From contig NZ_BMQB01000003.1 of the NCBI RefSeq assembly GCF_014647895.1, forward strand, positions 310,001 to 374,000: a stretch of DNA of 64,000 nucleotides, in the 5' to 3' direction. The position numbers and the translations under genes are program-made. Under the pieces are notes generated by a model. It did not search any database. It had not been told where the DNA came from and saw nothing but the letters and a program-made list of their open reading frames with translations. Source of the DNA: Pilimelia anulata. GTDB taxonomy: Bacteria; Actinomycetota; Actinomycetes; Mycobacteriales; Micromonosporaceae. Below, piece after piece: positions 45,920-55,815 of this stretch. Within the stretch, counting starts at the first letter, position 1, and each line of letters begins with the position of its first letter.

Positions 45920-45935
45920 CCTGCTGATATGCAGG
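45920..45935. promoter_or_regulatory. Short palindrome upstream of the arsR-family gene
   Basis: CCTGC and GCAGG flank TGATAT in the gap between pyrE and the ArsR-type regulator. It could be the autoregulatory operator of that regulator, but the arms are short. Confidence 0.25.
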
Positions 45936-45968
45936 CGGGTCGATGGTGTTGGTGGAAGGATGGGTTCT

Positions 45969-46337
45969 GTGGGAACTGCGTTGGCCGAAATGACAATGCC
46001 TCAGATCTCGCCGCTTGCCGGCGAGCCGATCGAGCGAGCCGATGCTGAGCGGCTCGCCGGTGTATTGAAGGCGCTCGCCGATCCGGCGCGCCTTCGCCTG
46101 CTCAGCTTGATTCAGGCGGCGCCGGACGGCGAAGCGTGCGTGGCGGACCTGACATCGCCGCTGGGGCTCTCCCAGCCGACCGTCAGCCACCACCTGCGCA
46201 TCCTGACCGAGTCCGGGCTGCTGGAGCGGGAGAAGCGCGGCGTGTGGGCGTACTACCGCTTGGTGCCGGCCTCGATCGCCACGATCGCGGACCTGCTCAC
46301 GCCGCCGCGGAAGCGGGCCACCAAGCGCGCGCGCTGA
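45969..46337 (+). CDS. ArsR/SmtB family transcriptional regulator
   Basis: The 122-residue protein has the winged-helix core of the family (LAGVLKALADPARLRLLSLI, then GLSQPTVSHHLRILTESGLLEREKRG and VWAYYRLV). The metal-site motif is incomplete, with a single cysteine in ACVADLTS, so metal sensing through the usual ELCVCD pair is not assured. The GTG at 45969 lies 8 bases after GGAAGGA; an ATG at 45960 overlaps that site and is less likely. No metal-transport gene is adjacent. Confidence 0.85.
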   Translation: MGTALAEMTMPQISPLAGEPIERADAERLAGVLKALADPARLRLLSLIQAAPDGEACVADLTSPLGLSQPTVSHHLRILTESGLLEREKRGVWAYYRLVPASIATIADLLTPPRKRATKRAR

Positions 46338-46452
46338 CCGCGTCACCGGAGTCGCTCCGTAACCATCACCACCGACCGTCTCGGCGGTCCCGCCCGGCGC
46401 TACTGGGGAGGCGCCAGGCGGGATCGCCAGGGGACGGCCCCGGTGGTTATCG

Positions 46453-47154
46453 CTATTTCCCGTCGGCGTTGACCCGGCGGGCCCGGCGCTCACGCAGCAG
46501 TTCGACCGCGATCGGCAAGATCGAAATTACGATGATCAATGCGACCGCCGGCAGGATGTAGCGATCGATCCGCTCGGGCGCGATGACTTTGGTGATCTGC
46601 TCGGCGAGCAGGTACCCGGCGAGAATGAGCCCGTCGGTCCACAGGATCGCGCCGATCACGTTCCACAGCAGGAACCGGCGCGCCGGCATCCCGAGCATCC
46701 CGGCCACGGGGTTCAGGAACGTGCGCACGATCGGGATGAACCGCGCCAGCACCACGGCCTTGCCCGGGCCGTACTTGTTGAAGTAGAACTCGGCCTTGTC
46801 CACGTACTCCCGCTTGAACAGCCGGGAGTCCGGGCGGTCGAACATCCGGCGCCCGTACCGCGCGCCGAGGTAGTGCCCGAGCTGCGCGCCGACGATGGCC
46901 GCGATCGGCGCCCCCACCAGCAGCAGGCCCAGCGACAGCCGGGTGCCGACGGCGGCGTCCGCGATCGGGGTGGCCGCCAGGCCGGCGAGGAACAGCAGCG
47001 AGTCGCCGGGCAGGAAGAAGCCGATCAGCAGCCCGGTCTCGGCGAAGAGGATCGCCCAGATGCCGATCTGCCCGAACGTCTGGATCAGCGCCTTGGGGTC
47101 GAGGGGGTTGATCGCCATCTGGTCGGCGACGGCACGGGTCTGCTCGGTATCCAC
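46453..47154 (-). CDS. DedA family membrane protein
   Basis: The 233-residue protein has the DedA/SNARE-associated pattern: an entry helix with FAETGLLIGFFLPGDSLLFLAG, then GQ-like GAQLGHYLGARYGR, and the conserved FNKYGPGKAVVLARFIPIVRTFLNPVAGM with the Arg needed for function. These proteins act as flippases or support membrane potential and drug resistance. Starts at GTG 47154 and ATG 47118 are both possible; neither has a strong ribosome site. It diverges from scoA. Confidence 0.88.
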   Translation of the reverse strand: MDTEQTRAVADQMAINPLDPKALIQTFGQIGIWAILFAETGLLIGFFLPGDSLLFLAGLAATPIADAAVGTRLSLGLLLVGAPIAAIVGAQLGHYLGARYGRRMFDRPDSRLFKREYVDKAEFYFNKYGPGKAVVLARFIPIVRTFLNPVAGMLGMPARRFLLWNVIGAILWTDGLILAGYLLAEQITKVIAPERIDRYILPAVALIIVISILPIAVELLRERRARRVNADGK

Positions 47155-47271
47155 GGCGACCCAGCGTACCCGGGTCGCGCCGCGCTCCCGCAGGCTCGTC
47201 GGACGGGCCTGCCCGCGGGGGGTCGCGACCGATAGAGTTCGCGTCGGTACGGACCTGAGGAGGGGCACCGA

Positions 47272-48042
47272 ATGGACAAGGTCGTCTCCAGCGCCGCCGA
47301 CGCGGTCGCCGACATCCCCGACGGCGCCAGCCTCGCGGTGGGCGGCTTCGGGCTCTGCGGCATCCCGAGCGCGCTCATCCAGGCGCTGCTGGCCCGCGGC
47401 ACCACCGATCTCTCCGTCGTCTCGAACAACTGCGGCGTCGACGACTGGGGGCTCGGCCTGCTGCTGCGGGACAAGCGCATCCGGCGGATGACCAGCTCGT
47501 ACGTCGGGGAGAACAAGGAGTTCGAGCGGCAGTACCTGTCCGGCGAGCTGGAGGTCGAGCTGACCCCGCAGGGCACGCTGGCCGAGCGGCTGCGCGCCGG
47601 CGGCGCCGGCATCGCCGGCTTCTTCACCCGGACCGGCGTCGGCACCCAGGTCGCCGACGGCGGCCTGCCGTGGAAGTACGCGTCCGACGGCAGCATCGCC
47701 GTGGCCTCCCCGCCGAAGGAGGTGCGGACGTTCGGCGCGCACGAGTACGTGCTGGAGGAGGGCATCGCCTGCGACTTCGGCCTGATCCGGGCGTGGCGCG
47801 GCGACCGCCAGGGCAACCTGGTCTTCCGCGACTCGGCGCGCAACTTCAACCCGCTGTGCGCGATGTCCGGCCGGATCACGATCTGCGAGGTCGAGGAGCT
47901 GGTCGAGGTCGGCGAGCTGCCGCCGAACGACGTGCACGTGCCGGGCATCTTCGTCCAGCGGGTCGTCGTGCTGACGCCGGAGCAGGCCGCCGATAAGCGG
48001 ATCGAGCGCCGCACCGTCCGTCCCCGTCCCGACGCGTCCTAG
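47272..48042 (+). CDS. scoA: 3-oxoacid CoA-transferase subunit A
   Basis: The 256-residue subunit has the CoA-transferase family I motif [16 protein letters not shown] and [13 protein letters not shown], with [10 protein letters not shown] later. With subunit B it moves CoA from succinyl-CoA to an acetoacetate-type acceptor, feeding ketone-body or fatty-acid carbon into metabolism. The ATG at 47272 follows a GAGGAGGGG site. Subunit B starts 28 bases downstream. Confidence 0.92.
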   Translation: MDKVVSSAADAVADIPDGASLAVGGFGLCGIPSALIQALLARGTTDLSVVSNNCGVDDWGLGLLLRDKRIRRMTSSYVGENKEFERQYLSGELEVELTPQGTLAERLRAGGAGIAGFFTRTGVGTQVADGGLPWKYASDGSIAVASPPKEVRTFGAHEYVLEEGIACDFGLIRAWRGDRQGNLVFRDSARNFNPLCAMSGRITICEVEELVEVGELPPNDVHVPGIFVQRVVVLTPEQAADKRIERRTVRPRPDAS

Positions 48043-48070
48043 CCCCGGCCCGGCAGAAAGAGAGTCGATC

Positions 48071-48727
48071 ATGGCACTCACCCGTGAGCAGATGGCGGCC
48101 CGCGCGGCGGCCGAGCTGACCGACGGCTCGTACGTCAACCTGGGCATCGGCCTGCCGACGCTGGTCCCCAACTACGTGCCGGACGACGTGGAGATCGTGC
48201 TCCAGTCGGAGAACGGCATCCTCGGCGTGGGCCCGTACCCGTACGACGGGGACGAGGACGCCGACCTGATCAACGCCGGCAAGGAGACCGTGACCGTGCG
48301 CAAGGGGGCGGCGTACTTCGACTCGGCGCTGTCCTTCGGCATGATCCGCGGTGGCAAGGTCGACGCGGCGATCCTCGGCGCGATGCAGGTGTCGGCCGGC
48401 GGGGACATCGCCAACTGGATGATCCCCGGCAAGATGGTCAAGGGCATGGGCGGCGCGATGGACCTGGTGCACGGCGCCAAGCACGTCGTCGTGCTGATGG
48501 AGCACGTGGCCCGCAACGGCGACTACAAGATCGTCAACAAGTGCTCGCTGCCGTACACCGGGCTGGGCGTCGTCCAGCGGATCATCACCGACCTGGCGGT
48601 GCTCGACGTGACGCCGGCGGGGCTGGTGCTGCGTGAGGTGGCGCCGGGCGTGACGGTGGACGAGGTACGGGAGAAGACGGAGCCGGACGTGACCGTCGAG
48701 GGCGACGTGCCGGAGATGCGGATCTAG
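48071..48727 (+). CDS. scoB: 3-oxoacid CoA-transferase subunit B
   Basis: The 218-residue subunit carries the catalytic glutamate Glu47 in [11 protein letters not shown], the [12 protein letters not shown] opening and [14 protein letters not shown]. It forms the active site with subunit A, the glutamate becoming a glutamyl-CoA thioester. It has its own AAAGAGAG ribosome site and is co-transcribed with scoA. Confidence 0.93.
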   Translation: MALTREQMAARAAAELTDGSYVNLGIGLPTLVPNYVPDDVEIVLQSENGILGVGPYPYDGDEDADLINAGKETVTVRKGAAYFDSALSFGMIRGGKVDAAILGAMQVSAGGDIANWMIPGKMVKGMGGAMDLVHGAKHVVVLMEHVARNGDYKIVNKCSLPYTGLGVVQRIITDLAVLDVTPAGLVLREVAPGVTVDEVREKTEPDVTVEGDVPEMRI

Positions 48728-48763
48728 CGCACCCCGGCCCGCCGGCCGGCCGACACTGGACCG

Positions 48764-49498
48764 GTGATCCGGATCGGCGAGCTGACGGGCAGCGGGGACG
48801 ACGGCGGCGCGGGCGGCTGGTTCGCGCGCGACGCGCCGTTCGACGGGTACACCGTCGTGCCGCTGCTGCTGCCCGCCGGCTTCGCCGCGTATGCGCGCGT
48901 CCTGCACCCGGCGTCGGTCGGCCGCGACGAGTGGCCGGTGTCGTGGGCGCACGTCGCCCGGGCCAACGGCCGGACCCTGCACTCGCTGGCGCAGTGGGAG
49001 TCGATCACCGGGCGGTACGAGTACTACGACGGCAACACCCACCAGCCCGGCCTGTGGGACGCGATGCCGGAGTGGGGCACGCTGCTGCCCGCCGAGGCGG
49101 CGGCGCTGGCCGGCGTGCTCGCCGCGCACACGGCGACGCCGGACCGGTGCTGGTTCGCGGTGTGGGAGGGGTTCAACCTGCACCCCGACGTCGAGCGGCT
49201 GCCGACCTTCGCGCTGCGCCGGGAGGAGAAGGTGCTGACCGGGCCGCTGCGGGCGGCGACCACGTCGCTGGCGGACGACGCTCTGTCCGTCCAGTTGCCG
49301 ACGCTGTGGTGGCCGGCGGACCGGGCGTGGTGCGTGTCCACGGACGTCGACCTGGTCTCGACCTACGTGGGCGGGAGCCGGGCGTGCATCGAGGCGGTGC
49401 TGGCCGCGCCGGGCCTGGAGGCGGTACCGGCGGCGCCGGGCGACGTCGTCAGCCGCGGCGCCGACGTGCTGAACCCGCCGCCCGCCGGCGACCCGTAG
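48764..49498 (+). CDS. Conserved-looking hypothetical protein, 244 residues
   Basis: The protein has no signal peptide or membrane helix. It has aromatic-rich segments (WESITGRYEYYDGN, CWFAVWEGFNLHP, TLWWPADRAWCVSTDVDLVSTYVGG) and a late Ala/Pro-rich stretch, with an overall pattern seen in soluble actinobacterial proteins of unknown role. The GTG at 48764 is close behind scoB (36 bases). No function can be proposed. Confidence 0.65.
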   Translation: MIRIGELTGSGDDGGAGGWFARDAPFDGYTVVPLLLPAGFAAYARVLHPASVGRDEWPVSWAHVARANGRTLHSLAQWESITGRYEYYDGNTHQPGLWDAMPEWGTLLPAEAAALAGVLAAHTATPDRCWFAVWEGFNLHPDVERLPTFALRREEKVLTGPLRAATTSLADDALSVQLPTLWWPADRAWCVSTDVDLVSTYVGGSRACIEAVLAAPGLEAVPAAPGDVVSRGADVLNPPPAGDP

Positions 49499-49501
49499 CG
49501 A

Positions 49502-49517
49502 GGCGCCCGCGGGCGCC
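49502..49517. terminator. Palindrome between converging genes
   Basis: GGCGCCCG and CGGGCGCC form a perfect 16-base palindrome exactly between the stops at 49498 and 49519. It may end transcription on both strands, though the loop would have to be formed by stem bases. Confidence 0.35.
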
Positions 49518-49518
49518 C

Positions 49519-49731
49519 TCAGCGGTCGTAGTCGTCGTCCAGGTCGACGACGCGGGCCTGCTCGGCCGCGTCCCACTCGTTCGCCTCCGGCGAGCCGGGC
49601 AGCTCCTCGGGCGCGTCCGCCGGGTTCGCGGGGAACGCCTGTTCGATGGCGTCGGCGGCGGGGGCCTCGAGGTCGCGCTCCGCCGGGTCCAGGTGGTCGG
49701 GCGGGGTCAGGTCCTCGTACTGCTGGGTCAT
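49519..49731 (-). CDS. Acidic 70-residue protein
   Basis: An ATG at 49731, 6 bases after GGAGG, opens a very acidic protein (MTQQYEDLTPPDHLDPAERD, ending in VVDLDDDYDR). It is rich in Asp/Glu/Pro/Ala and probably disordered. No family is recognised. The strong ribosome site and codon pattern support it as a real gene. Confidence 0.65.
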   Translation of the reverse strand: MTQQYEDLTPPDHLDPAERDLEAPAADAIEQAFPANPADAPEELPGSPEANEWDAAEQARVVDLDDDYDR

Positions 49732-49910
49732 GGCGCACTCCTCCCGGCGCGGTGCCCCGGCGCGCGGCGCGTCCGCCGGGCAGTCGCCTCCCACGGTACG
49801 GGTGGTGTGCGTCCCCGAGACGCCGTACCGGTAAACAGGGCCCCGGCCCCGGGCCGGCGCGGGTGGCATACTGCGGCCAAACGGCCGTACGAGTGGACAG
49901 GAGCGCGTTC

Positions 49911-50936
<1,026 letters not shown>

Positions 50937-50949
50937 GTAACGGGATCGA

Positions 50950-50989
50950 CGGGGTGACATCCGGCCGAATGTCGCCGGACGTCACCCCG
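50950..50989 (+). terminator. Terminator of the aldolase gene
   Basis: A 16-base stem with one mismatch (50950-50965 with 50974-50989) and an 8-base loop lies 14 bases after the stop. Confidence 0.65.
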
Positions 50990-51084
50990 CCGCCTACCGG
51001 AGCGTGACCGAAAAGTTCCCTAAGCTCCCTGTTTGTCCGATTCAAGACCGGTCGGATGAACACCGATTGGAGTCGGGGGAGCCT

Positions 51085-52158
51085 ATGCCGCGCACCCGCA
51101 CCGTCCCCGCCGCACTGCTCGCGCCGACCGCGGCGCTCCTGTTCACCGCCCCGGCCGCGCCGCTCGCGGCCCCGGCACCCGCCCCGCCGCCGGTTGCCGG
51201 GGCGGGTGCCGCACCCGCCGCCGTCCCGCTGCCGGCGTTGCGGCTGGTCGCCGAGACCGGGCCCGACGGACCCGGCGCCGACCCGGCGCCCGACACCCCG
51301 CCCGGCGGCGACCCGCCCGCCGACGACCCGCCCGACACCCAGCCCGGCGGCCCCGAGCCCGACCCCGGACCGGGCAACGGCGGCCCGACCGCCGCCCCGG
51401 CCCCGGCCCCGTCCTCGTCCGGCGGACCGCGCCGCGTCCCCGGCCCCGCCGCCGCGGCACCCGCCGACCCGGCCGGCACCCCGGACCCCGTCGCCCGGCG
51501 CGCCGGCGTCCCCGCGCCGAGCGCGTCCGCCTCCGGGGCCGGCGTGGCCCGGGCGGCGAAGGTACGCATCAGCGGGGTCGTCTGGGACGACCGCGACCAC
51601 GACGGCCGCCGCGACGCGGACGAGCCGGGCCTGCCCGGCGTGCGGGTGTGGGCGTTCAACTACGCGCTCGCCGACCCGATGCCGCCGGCCGCCCAGCGCG
51701 GCGCCGCGGTGGCCAGCCTGCGCGAGTACACCCGCGGCCGGATGCCCGGCTACGAGCAGGCCGAGCTGGACTCGACCACCAGCGGGCCGGACGGGCGGTA
51801 CGACTTCGGGCCGCTCGACCCCGGGCCGATGGTGGTGGCGGTGGTGCTGTCGCGGTACGACCGCGGGTCCGACACCCTGCAGCCCGCGACCTCGCTGACC
51901 ACCCCGCACGCGGGGCCCGGCGACCGGGACTCGGACTACACCGCGATCGCCGAGGGGACGTTCGGGCTGGCCACCCTCACCGCGGTCGCCGGGGAGCGGC
52001 ACCGGCTGGACGCCGGGCTGCTCGGCGCCGCGGCGCAGGCGCTGCCGGTGACCGGGCGGCGCGCCGCGGACTGGATCGTCATCGGGGCGGCGCTGTGCGG
52101 GCTGGGTGTGGTGCTGCTCCGGATGGCCGTGAACCGGCGCGGCCGGCCGGGGTCCTGA
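51085..52158 (+). CDS. LPxTG-type cell-wall protein with SdrD B-like domain
   Basis: The 357-residue protein has a signal peptide (residues 1-35) and a Pro/Ala/Gly/Asp-rich stalk. A Cna-B/SdrD B-like domain starts with ISGVVWDDRDHDGRRDADEPG (about 162-185), giving a calcium-type DxDxDG loop. At the C-terminus it has LPVTG (320-324), a transmembrane helix and a basic tail. It should be cut by a sortase and joined to the cell wall. No sortase gene is adjacent. The ATG at 51085 follows a CGGGGGAG site. The next small gene starts 2 bases after its stop. Confidence 0.8.
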   Translation: MPRTRTVPAALLAPTAALLFTAPAAPLAAPAPAPPPVAGAGAAPAAVPLPALRLVAETGPDGPGADPAPDTPPGGDPPADDPPDTQPGGPEPDPGPGNGGPTAAPAPAPSSSGGPRRVPGPAAAAPADPAGTPDPVARRAGVPAPSASASGAGVARAAKVRISGVVWDDRDHDGRRDADEPGLPGVRVWAFNYALADPMPPAAQRGAAVASLREYTRGRMPGYEQAELDSTTSGPDGRYDFGPLDPGPMVVAVVLSRYDRGSDTLQPATSLTTPHAGPGDRDSDYTAIAEGTFGLATLTAVAGERHRLDAGLLGAAAQALPVTGRRAADWIVIGAALCGLGVVLLRMAVNRRGRPGS

Positions 52159-52159
52159 G

Positions 52160-52321
52160 ATGTCGCTGTACGCGTTCGCCCTCGGGATCCGGCTCGCGCC
52201 GGCCGCCGGGTCGCTGCCGCCGAGCGGGGTGGCCCGGCCGGGGGTGGTGGCGGTGATCGGGGTGGGGATCGCCCTGGCCGGGATCGGCGTCCTGCTCCTG
52301 ATCGGCCGCGACCGCCGCTGA
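52160..52321 (+). CDS. 53-residue protein resembling an isolated sorting signal
   Basis: An ATG two bases after the stop of the surface-protein gene opens 53 codons. A short N-terminal part (MSLYAFALGIRLAPAAGS) is followed by LPPSG, a transmembrane helix (about residues 28-49) and a basic GRDRR end. The whole C-terminal two thirds has the form of a cell-wall sorting signal, but no cargo domain exists. It is either a tiny membrane protein co-translated with the LPVTG protein or the remnant of a second anchored protein. The tight TGAGATG junction supports coupled translation. Confidence 0.45.
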   Translation: MSLYAFALGIRLAPAAGSLPPSGVARPGVVAVIGVGIALAGIGVLLLIGRDRR

Positions 52322-52510
52322 CCAGGCCCGCCCGCGCCACCACCGCCGGTCGGGCCGCCACCTCCGACGTGGACAGACGCCCGCCGCAGCGGACCGGCGG
52401 CGGGAAAGCAGGCGGTTGGCGGATATCCGCGCGCCGGCTGTCGGATTCCCGACTTCGCCGGCGGGCGATCCGGGATACGTTCACGCCCGTCGATTTTCGA
52501 GGGGTGTGGA

Positions 52511-53203
52511 GTGCGCGTGATGAACCGGATGTGGGGCGGCCCGGCCGCGGCGGTGGTGGCGACGGCGGCGCTGGCGGGGTGCGGCGGGGACTCGGCGAAG
52601 GTGCTGCCGCCCGCCGGCTCGCCGACGTTCGTCGCGAGCGGGCCGGTGGCGTCGCCCAGCGCGGCAGCGAAGCCCGGCAAGCCCTGGTACGACGAGGTCC
52701 GCCCCGCCGCGGCCGGTGCGCGGATCGGCGCCGGCACCGGTACGCCGTGCGGGCTCCCGGTGACCTTCACCGCGCCGAAGGGGTGGAAGGCCAAGCCGGT
52801 CAAGGTCGAGGGGGAGCTGGCCGAGCTGGGCAAGCAGGGCGGGTTCACGCTGGTCTGCGAGCTGGACGCGAAGTCGGCCGGGCTGATCGGGCTGGTGCGC
52901 ATCATGCGCGCGGACGAGCCGGCGACGGACCTGACCGGGGCGGCGGACGCGTACCTCGCGCCGGAGAAGGCGAACGTGCGCGGCCGGGCGGACCGGCCGG
53001 TGACCGTCGACGGGGTACCGGCGCTGGAGGTGACCTGGGGCGAGCACGTCGAGGCGCTCGGCGAGACGATGCCGCGGCGGGCGCTGCTGGTGACCGCGGC
53101 CGAGCGCCCGGTGCTGATGCAGATCGGCGGGCTGGACGAGGACCTGCACAAGGACCTGCTCGCCGGCCTGGTGCTGGCCCGCGGCACGATGGGCGGGCGG
53201 TAG
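52511..53203 (+). CDS. Lipoprotein, 230 residues
   Basis: The protein has a lipoprotein signal peptide ending in LAGC (Cys24), a Ser/Pro linker, and a mature domain with two cysteines (GTPCGLPVTF, FTLVCELD). Its pattern (TFTAPKGWKAK, VTVDGVPALEVTW, VLMQIGGLDEDLHKDLLAG) resembles the lipoprotein families that carry an LpqN-like or similar fold. It is anchored to the outer face of the membrane. The GTG at 52511 is the chosen start. No close functional neighbour. Confidence 0.75.
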   Translation: MRVMNRMWGGPAAAVVATAALAGCGGDSAKVLPPAGSPTFVASGPVASPSAAAKPGKPWYDEVRPAAAGARIGAGTGTPCGLPVTFTAPKGWKAKPVKVEGELAELGKQGGFTLVCELDAKSAGLIGLVRIMRADEPATDLTGAADAYLAPEKANVRGRADRPVTVDGVPALEVTWGEHVEALGETMPRRALLVTAAERPVLMQIGGLDEDLHKDLLAGLVLARGTMGGR

Positions 53204-53209
53204 GGCCGA

Positions 53210-53245
53210 CCGCTGCGGGGCGCCCGGCCGGGCGCCCCGCAGCGG
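53210..53245. terminator. Perfect 36-base palindrome, bidirectional terminator
   Basis: Two 18-base arms (53210-53227 and 53228-53245) pair perfectly with no extra loop, between the stops at 53203 and 53253 of converging genes. Confidence 0.7.
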
Positions 53246-53252
53246 GCTCAGC

Positions 53253-54008
53253 TCAGGCGTTCTCCTTGCGGAAGGTGCGGGTACCCCACCAGACCGCGAG
53301 GGCGAACAGCGCGACCGTCCACAGCGAACCCCAGAGGAAGGCGTCCGTGGTGAACCGGCCGGCGAACGAGTCGCGCACCGCGTTCACGATGTGCTTGACC
53401 GGCATGTAGTCGCTGGCGGTCTCCAGCCAGCCCGGCCCGAGCGACATCGGCAGCAGGATGCCCGACAGCAGCAGGACCGGCATCATGACCACGTTGATCA
53501 CCGGCGCCATGACGTCCTCGCTCTTGGTCGTCAGGGCGAGCGCGTTGGACGCCGCCGCGCACGCGCCGCCGACCAGCAGCGTCAGCAGGACGCCGGCGAC
53601 GATGCCGTCCCAGGGGGCGCGCATGCCGAGCACGTACCCGAGGCCGACCAGGATCAGCGCCTGGAACAGCAGTTGCAGCAGGTCCCGCCACAGCCGGCCC
53701 ATGAGCAGCGCGGTCCGGCTGGCCGGGGTGACCCGCTCGGCCTCCACCACGCCGTCGCGCCACTCGGCGATCAGGCCGAAGCCGGCGAAGAACGCGCCGA
53801 AGATGCCGAGCTGGACGAGCATGCCGGGGACGAAGAACGTGTACGCGTTCGTCGCCCCGAACTGCGCGGTCAGCGGTTCGAGCAGCGGGCCGAACAGCAG
53901 CAGGTACAGCACCGGCTGGAACGCGCCGATCAGCACCCACGCCGGGTTGCGCAGGTTCATCCGCAGTTGCCGGCGGAACACGATGAAGCTCTCACGCAGG
54001 AACAGCAT
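53253..54008 (-). CDS. ABC-2 type exporter permease (DrrB-like)
   Basis: The 251-residue protein has six transmembrane helices in the ABC-2 pattern, opening with FIVFRRQLRMNLRNPAWVLIGAFQPVLY and including the conserved ERVTPASRTALLMGRL and LLLSGILLPMSLGP segments. With the ATPase encoded just upstream it forms a DrrAB-type drug or lipid exporter. The start is 9 bases after the stop of the ATPase gene. Confidence 0.9.
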   Translation of the reverse strand: MLFLRESFIVFRRQLRMNLRNPAWVLIGAFQPVLYLLLFGPLLEPLTAQFGATNAYTFFVPGMLVQLGIFGAFFAGFGLIAEWRDGVVEAERVTPASRTALLMGRLWRDLLQLLFQALILVGLGYVLGMRAPWDGIVAGVLLTLLVGGACAAASNALALTTKSEDVMAPVINVVMMPVLLLSGILLPMSLGPGWLETASDYMPVKHIVNAVRDSFAGRFTTDAFLWGSLWTVALFALAVWWGTRTFRKENA

Positions 54009-54017
54009 CGCTGCCTC

Positions 54018-54986
<969 letters not shown>

Positions 54987-55024
54987 TCGTGCCGCCTCCT
55001 GCCAAGTGGGTAGTCACGTTCGGT

Positions 55025-55058
55025 GGGCAGTGTTCAAGTTTGAATACTGCCCTGTCAA
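55025..55058 (-). promoter_or_regulatory. Promoter and PadR-type operator of the drrAB-like operon
   Basis: On the minus strand a consensus TTGACA lies at 55058-55053. Directly downstream is a 28-base palindrome (55025-55052): GGGCAGTGTTCAA and TTGAATACTGCCC around two bases, one mismatch. It fills the promoter spacer and -10 region. A dimer bound there would block transcription. Confidence 0.75.
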
Positions 55059-55139
55059 GGCCATTAACCGGCCCGCCGGCGCGCAGCATTCCCGCCGGGT
55101 ACGACAGAAACACCGGTTCGGCCGGGCGCCCGGCGGAAT

Positions 55140-55781
55140 TCAGCCGAGATTCAGGACGCGCCGGTAGTGCTCGTGGTCCCGGTGGATCTGCCAGCCCGGG
55201 TCGTCCGGCGCCGGTGTCCAGTCCCACGGCTCGCCGGCGAAGGTCAGTTCACCCGCGCGGACCCGGTCCAGGAGCTGCCGGCACCACGCCTCCTCGACCG
55301 CGGTCGACTCCGCCCACCATGCGGCGAGCTGGGCGACATGCCCCGGTACGGCACCGGCAGTGGCGCCGGACCGCGCGGCGTCGGCGGCGCGCCGTTCGGC
55401 CAGCGCGCGCACCCGCTCGGCCAGCAGCTCGGCGAAGCGCGGCCGGGGCACGAGCGGGATCAGCGCGACCGCCGCCTGCATCGCCGTGGACGAGGACCGG
55501 TCCGGCGCGGTCACCGCCGCCGCGTACAGCCGGTCGAACTCCGCCTGCCCGGCGGCCGTCAGCGTGTACACCGCCACCGACCGGCCGCCCTCCGGCACCT
55601 CGTGCCGGGCCAGCATCCCCTGCTTGGTCAGCGTCGCCAGCGCGGAGTAGATCGAGCCGGGCCGGATGTTGGCCCACTCCTCGACCGACCACGAGACCAG
55701 CTCGCGGCGGATCTGGTACCCGTTGACCGGCTCGAACAGCTTGACCGCCCCGAGCATGAGCAGCCGCGTGTCGTTGGCCAT
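55140..55781 (-). CDS. PadR family transcriptional regulator
   Basis: The 213-residue protein has an N-terminal PadR winged helix (LLMLGAVKLFEPVNGYQIRREL, then RPGSIYSALATLTKQGMLARHE and the wing VYTLTAAG). A C-terminal helical dimerisation domain of the Vir_act_alpha_C type follows. It lies just upstream of the DrrAB-like exporter genes in the same direction and probably represses them through the palindrome at 55025-55052, responding to an exported compound. ATG 55781 is preferred over a GTG two codons earlier. Confidence 0.9.
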   Translation of the reverse strand: MANDTRLLMLGAVKLFEPVNGYQIRRELVSWSVEEWANIRPGSIYSALATLTKQGMLARHEVPEGGRSVAVYTLTAAGQAEFDRLYAAAVTAPDRSSSTAMQAAVALIPLVPRPRFAELLAERVRALAERRAADAARSGATAGAVPGHVAQLAAWWAESTAVEEAWCRQLLDRVRAGELTFAGEPWDWTPAPDDPGWQIHRDHEHYRRVLNLG

Positions 55782-55815
55782 GCCCACCGCCCCTCGCCGG
55801 TCCCCGGCGATGATC

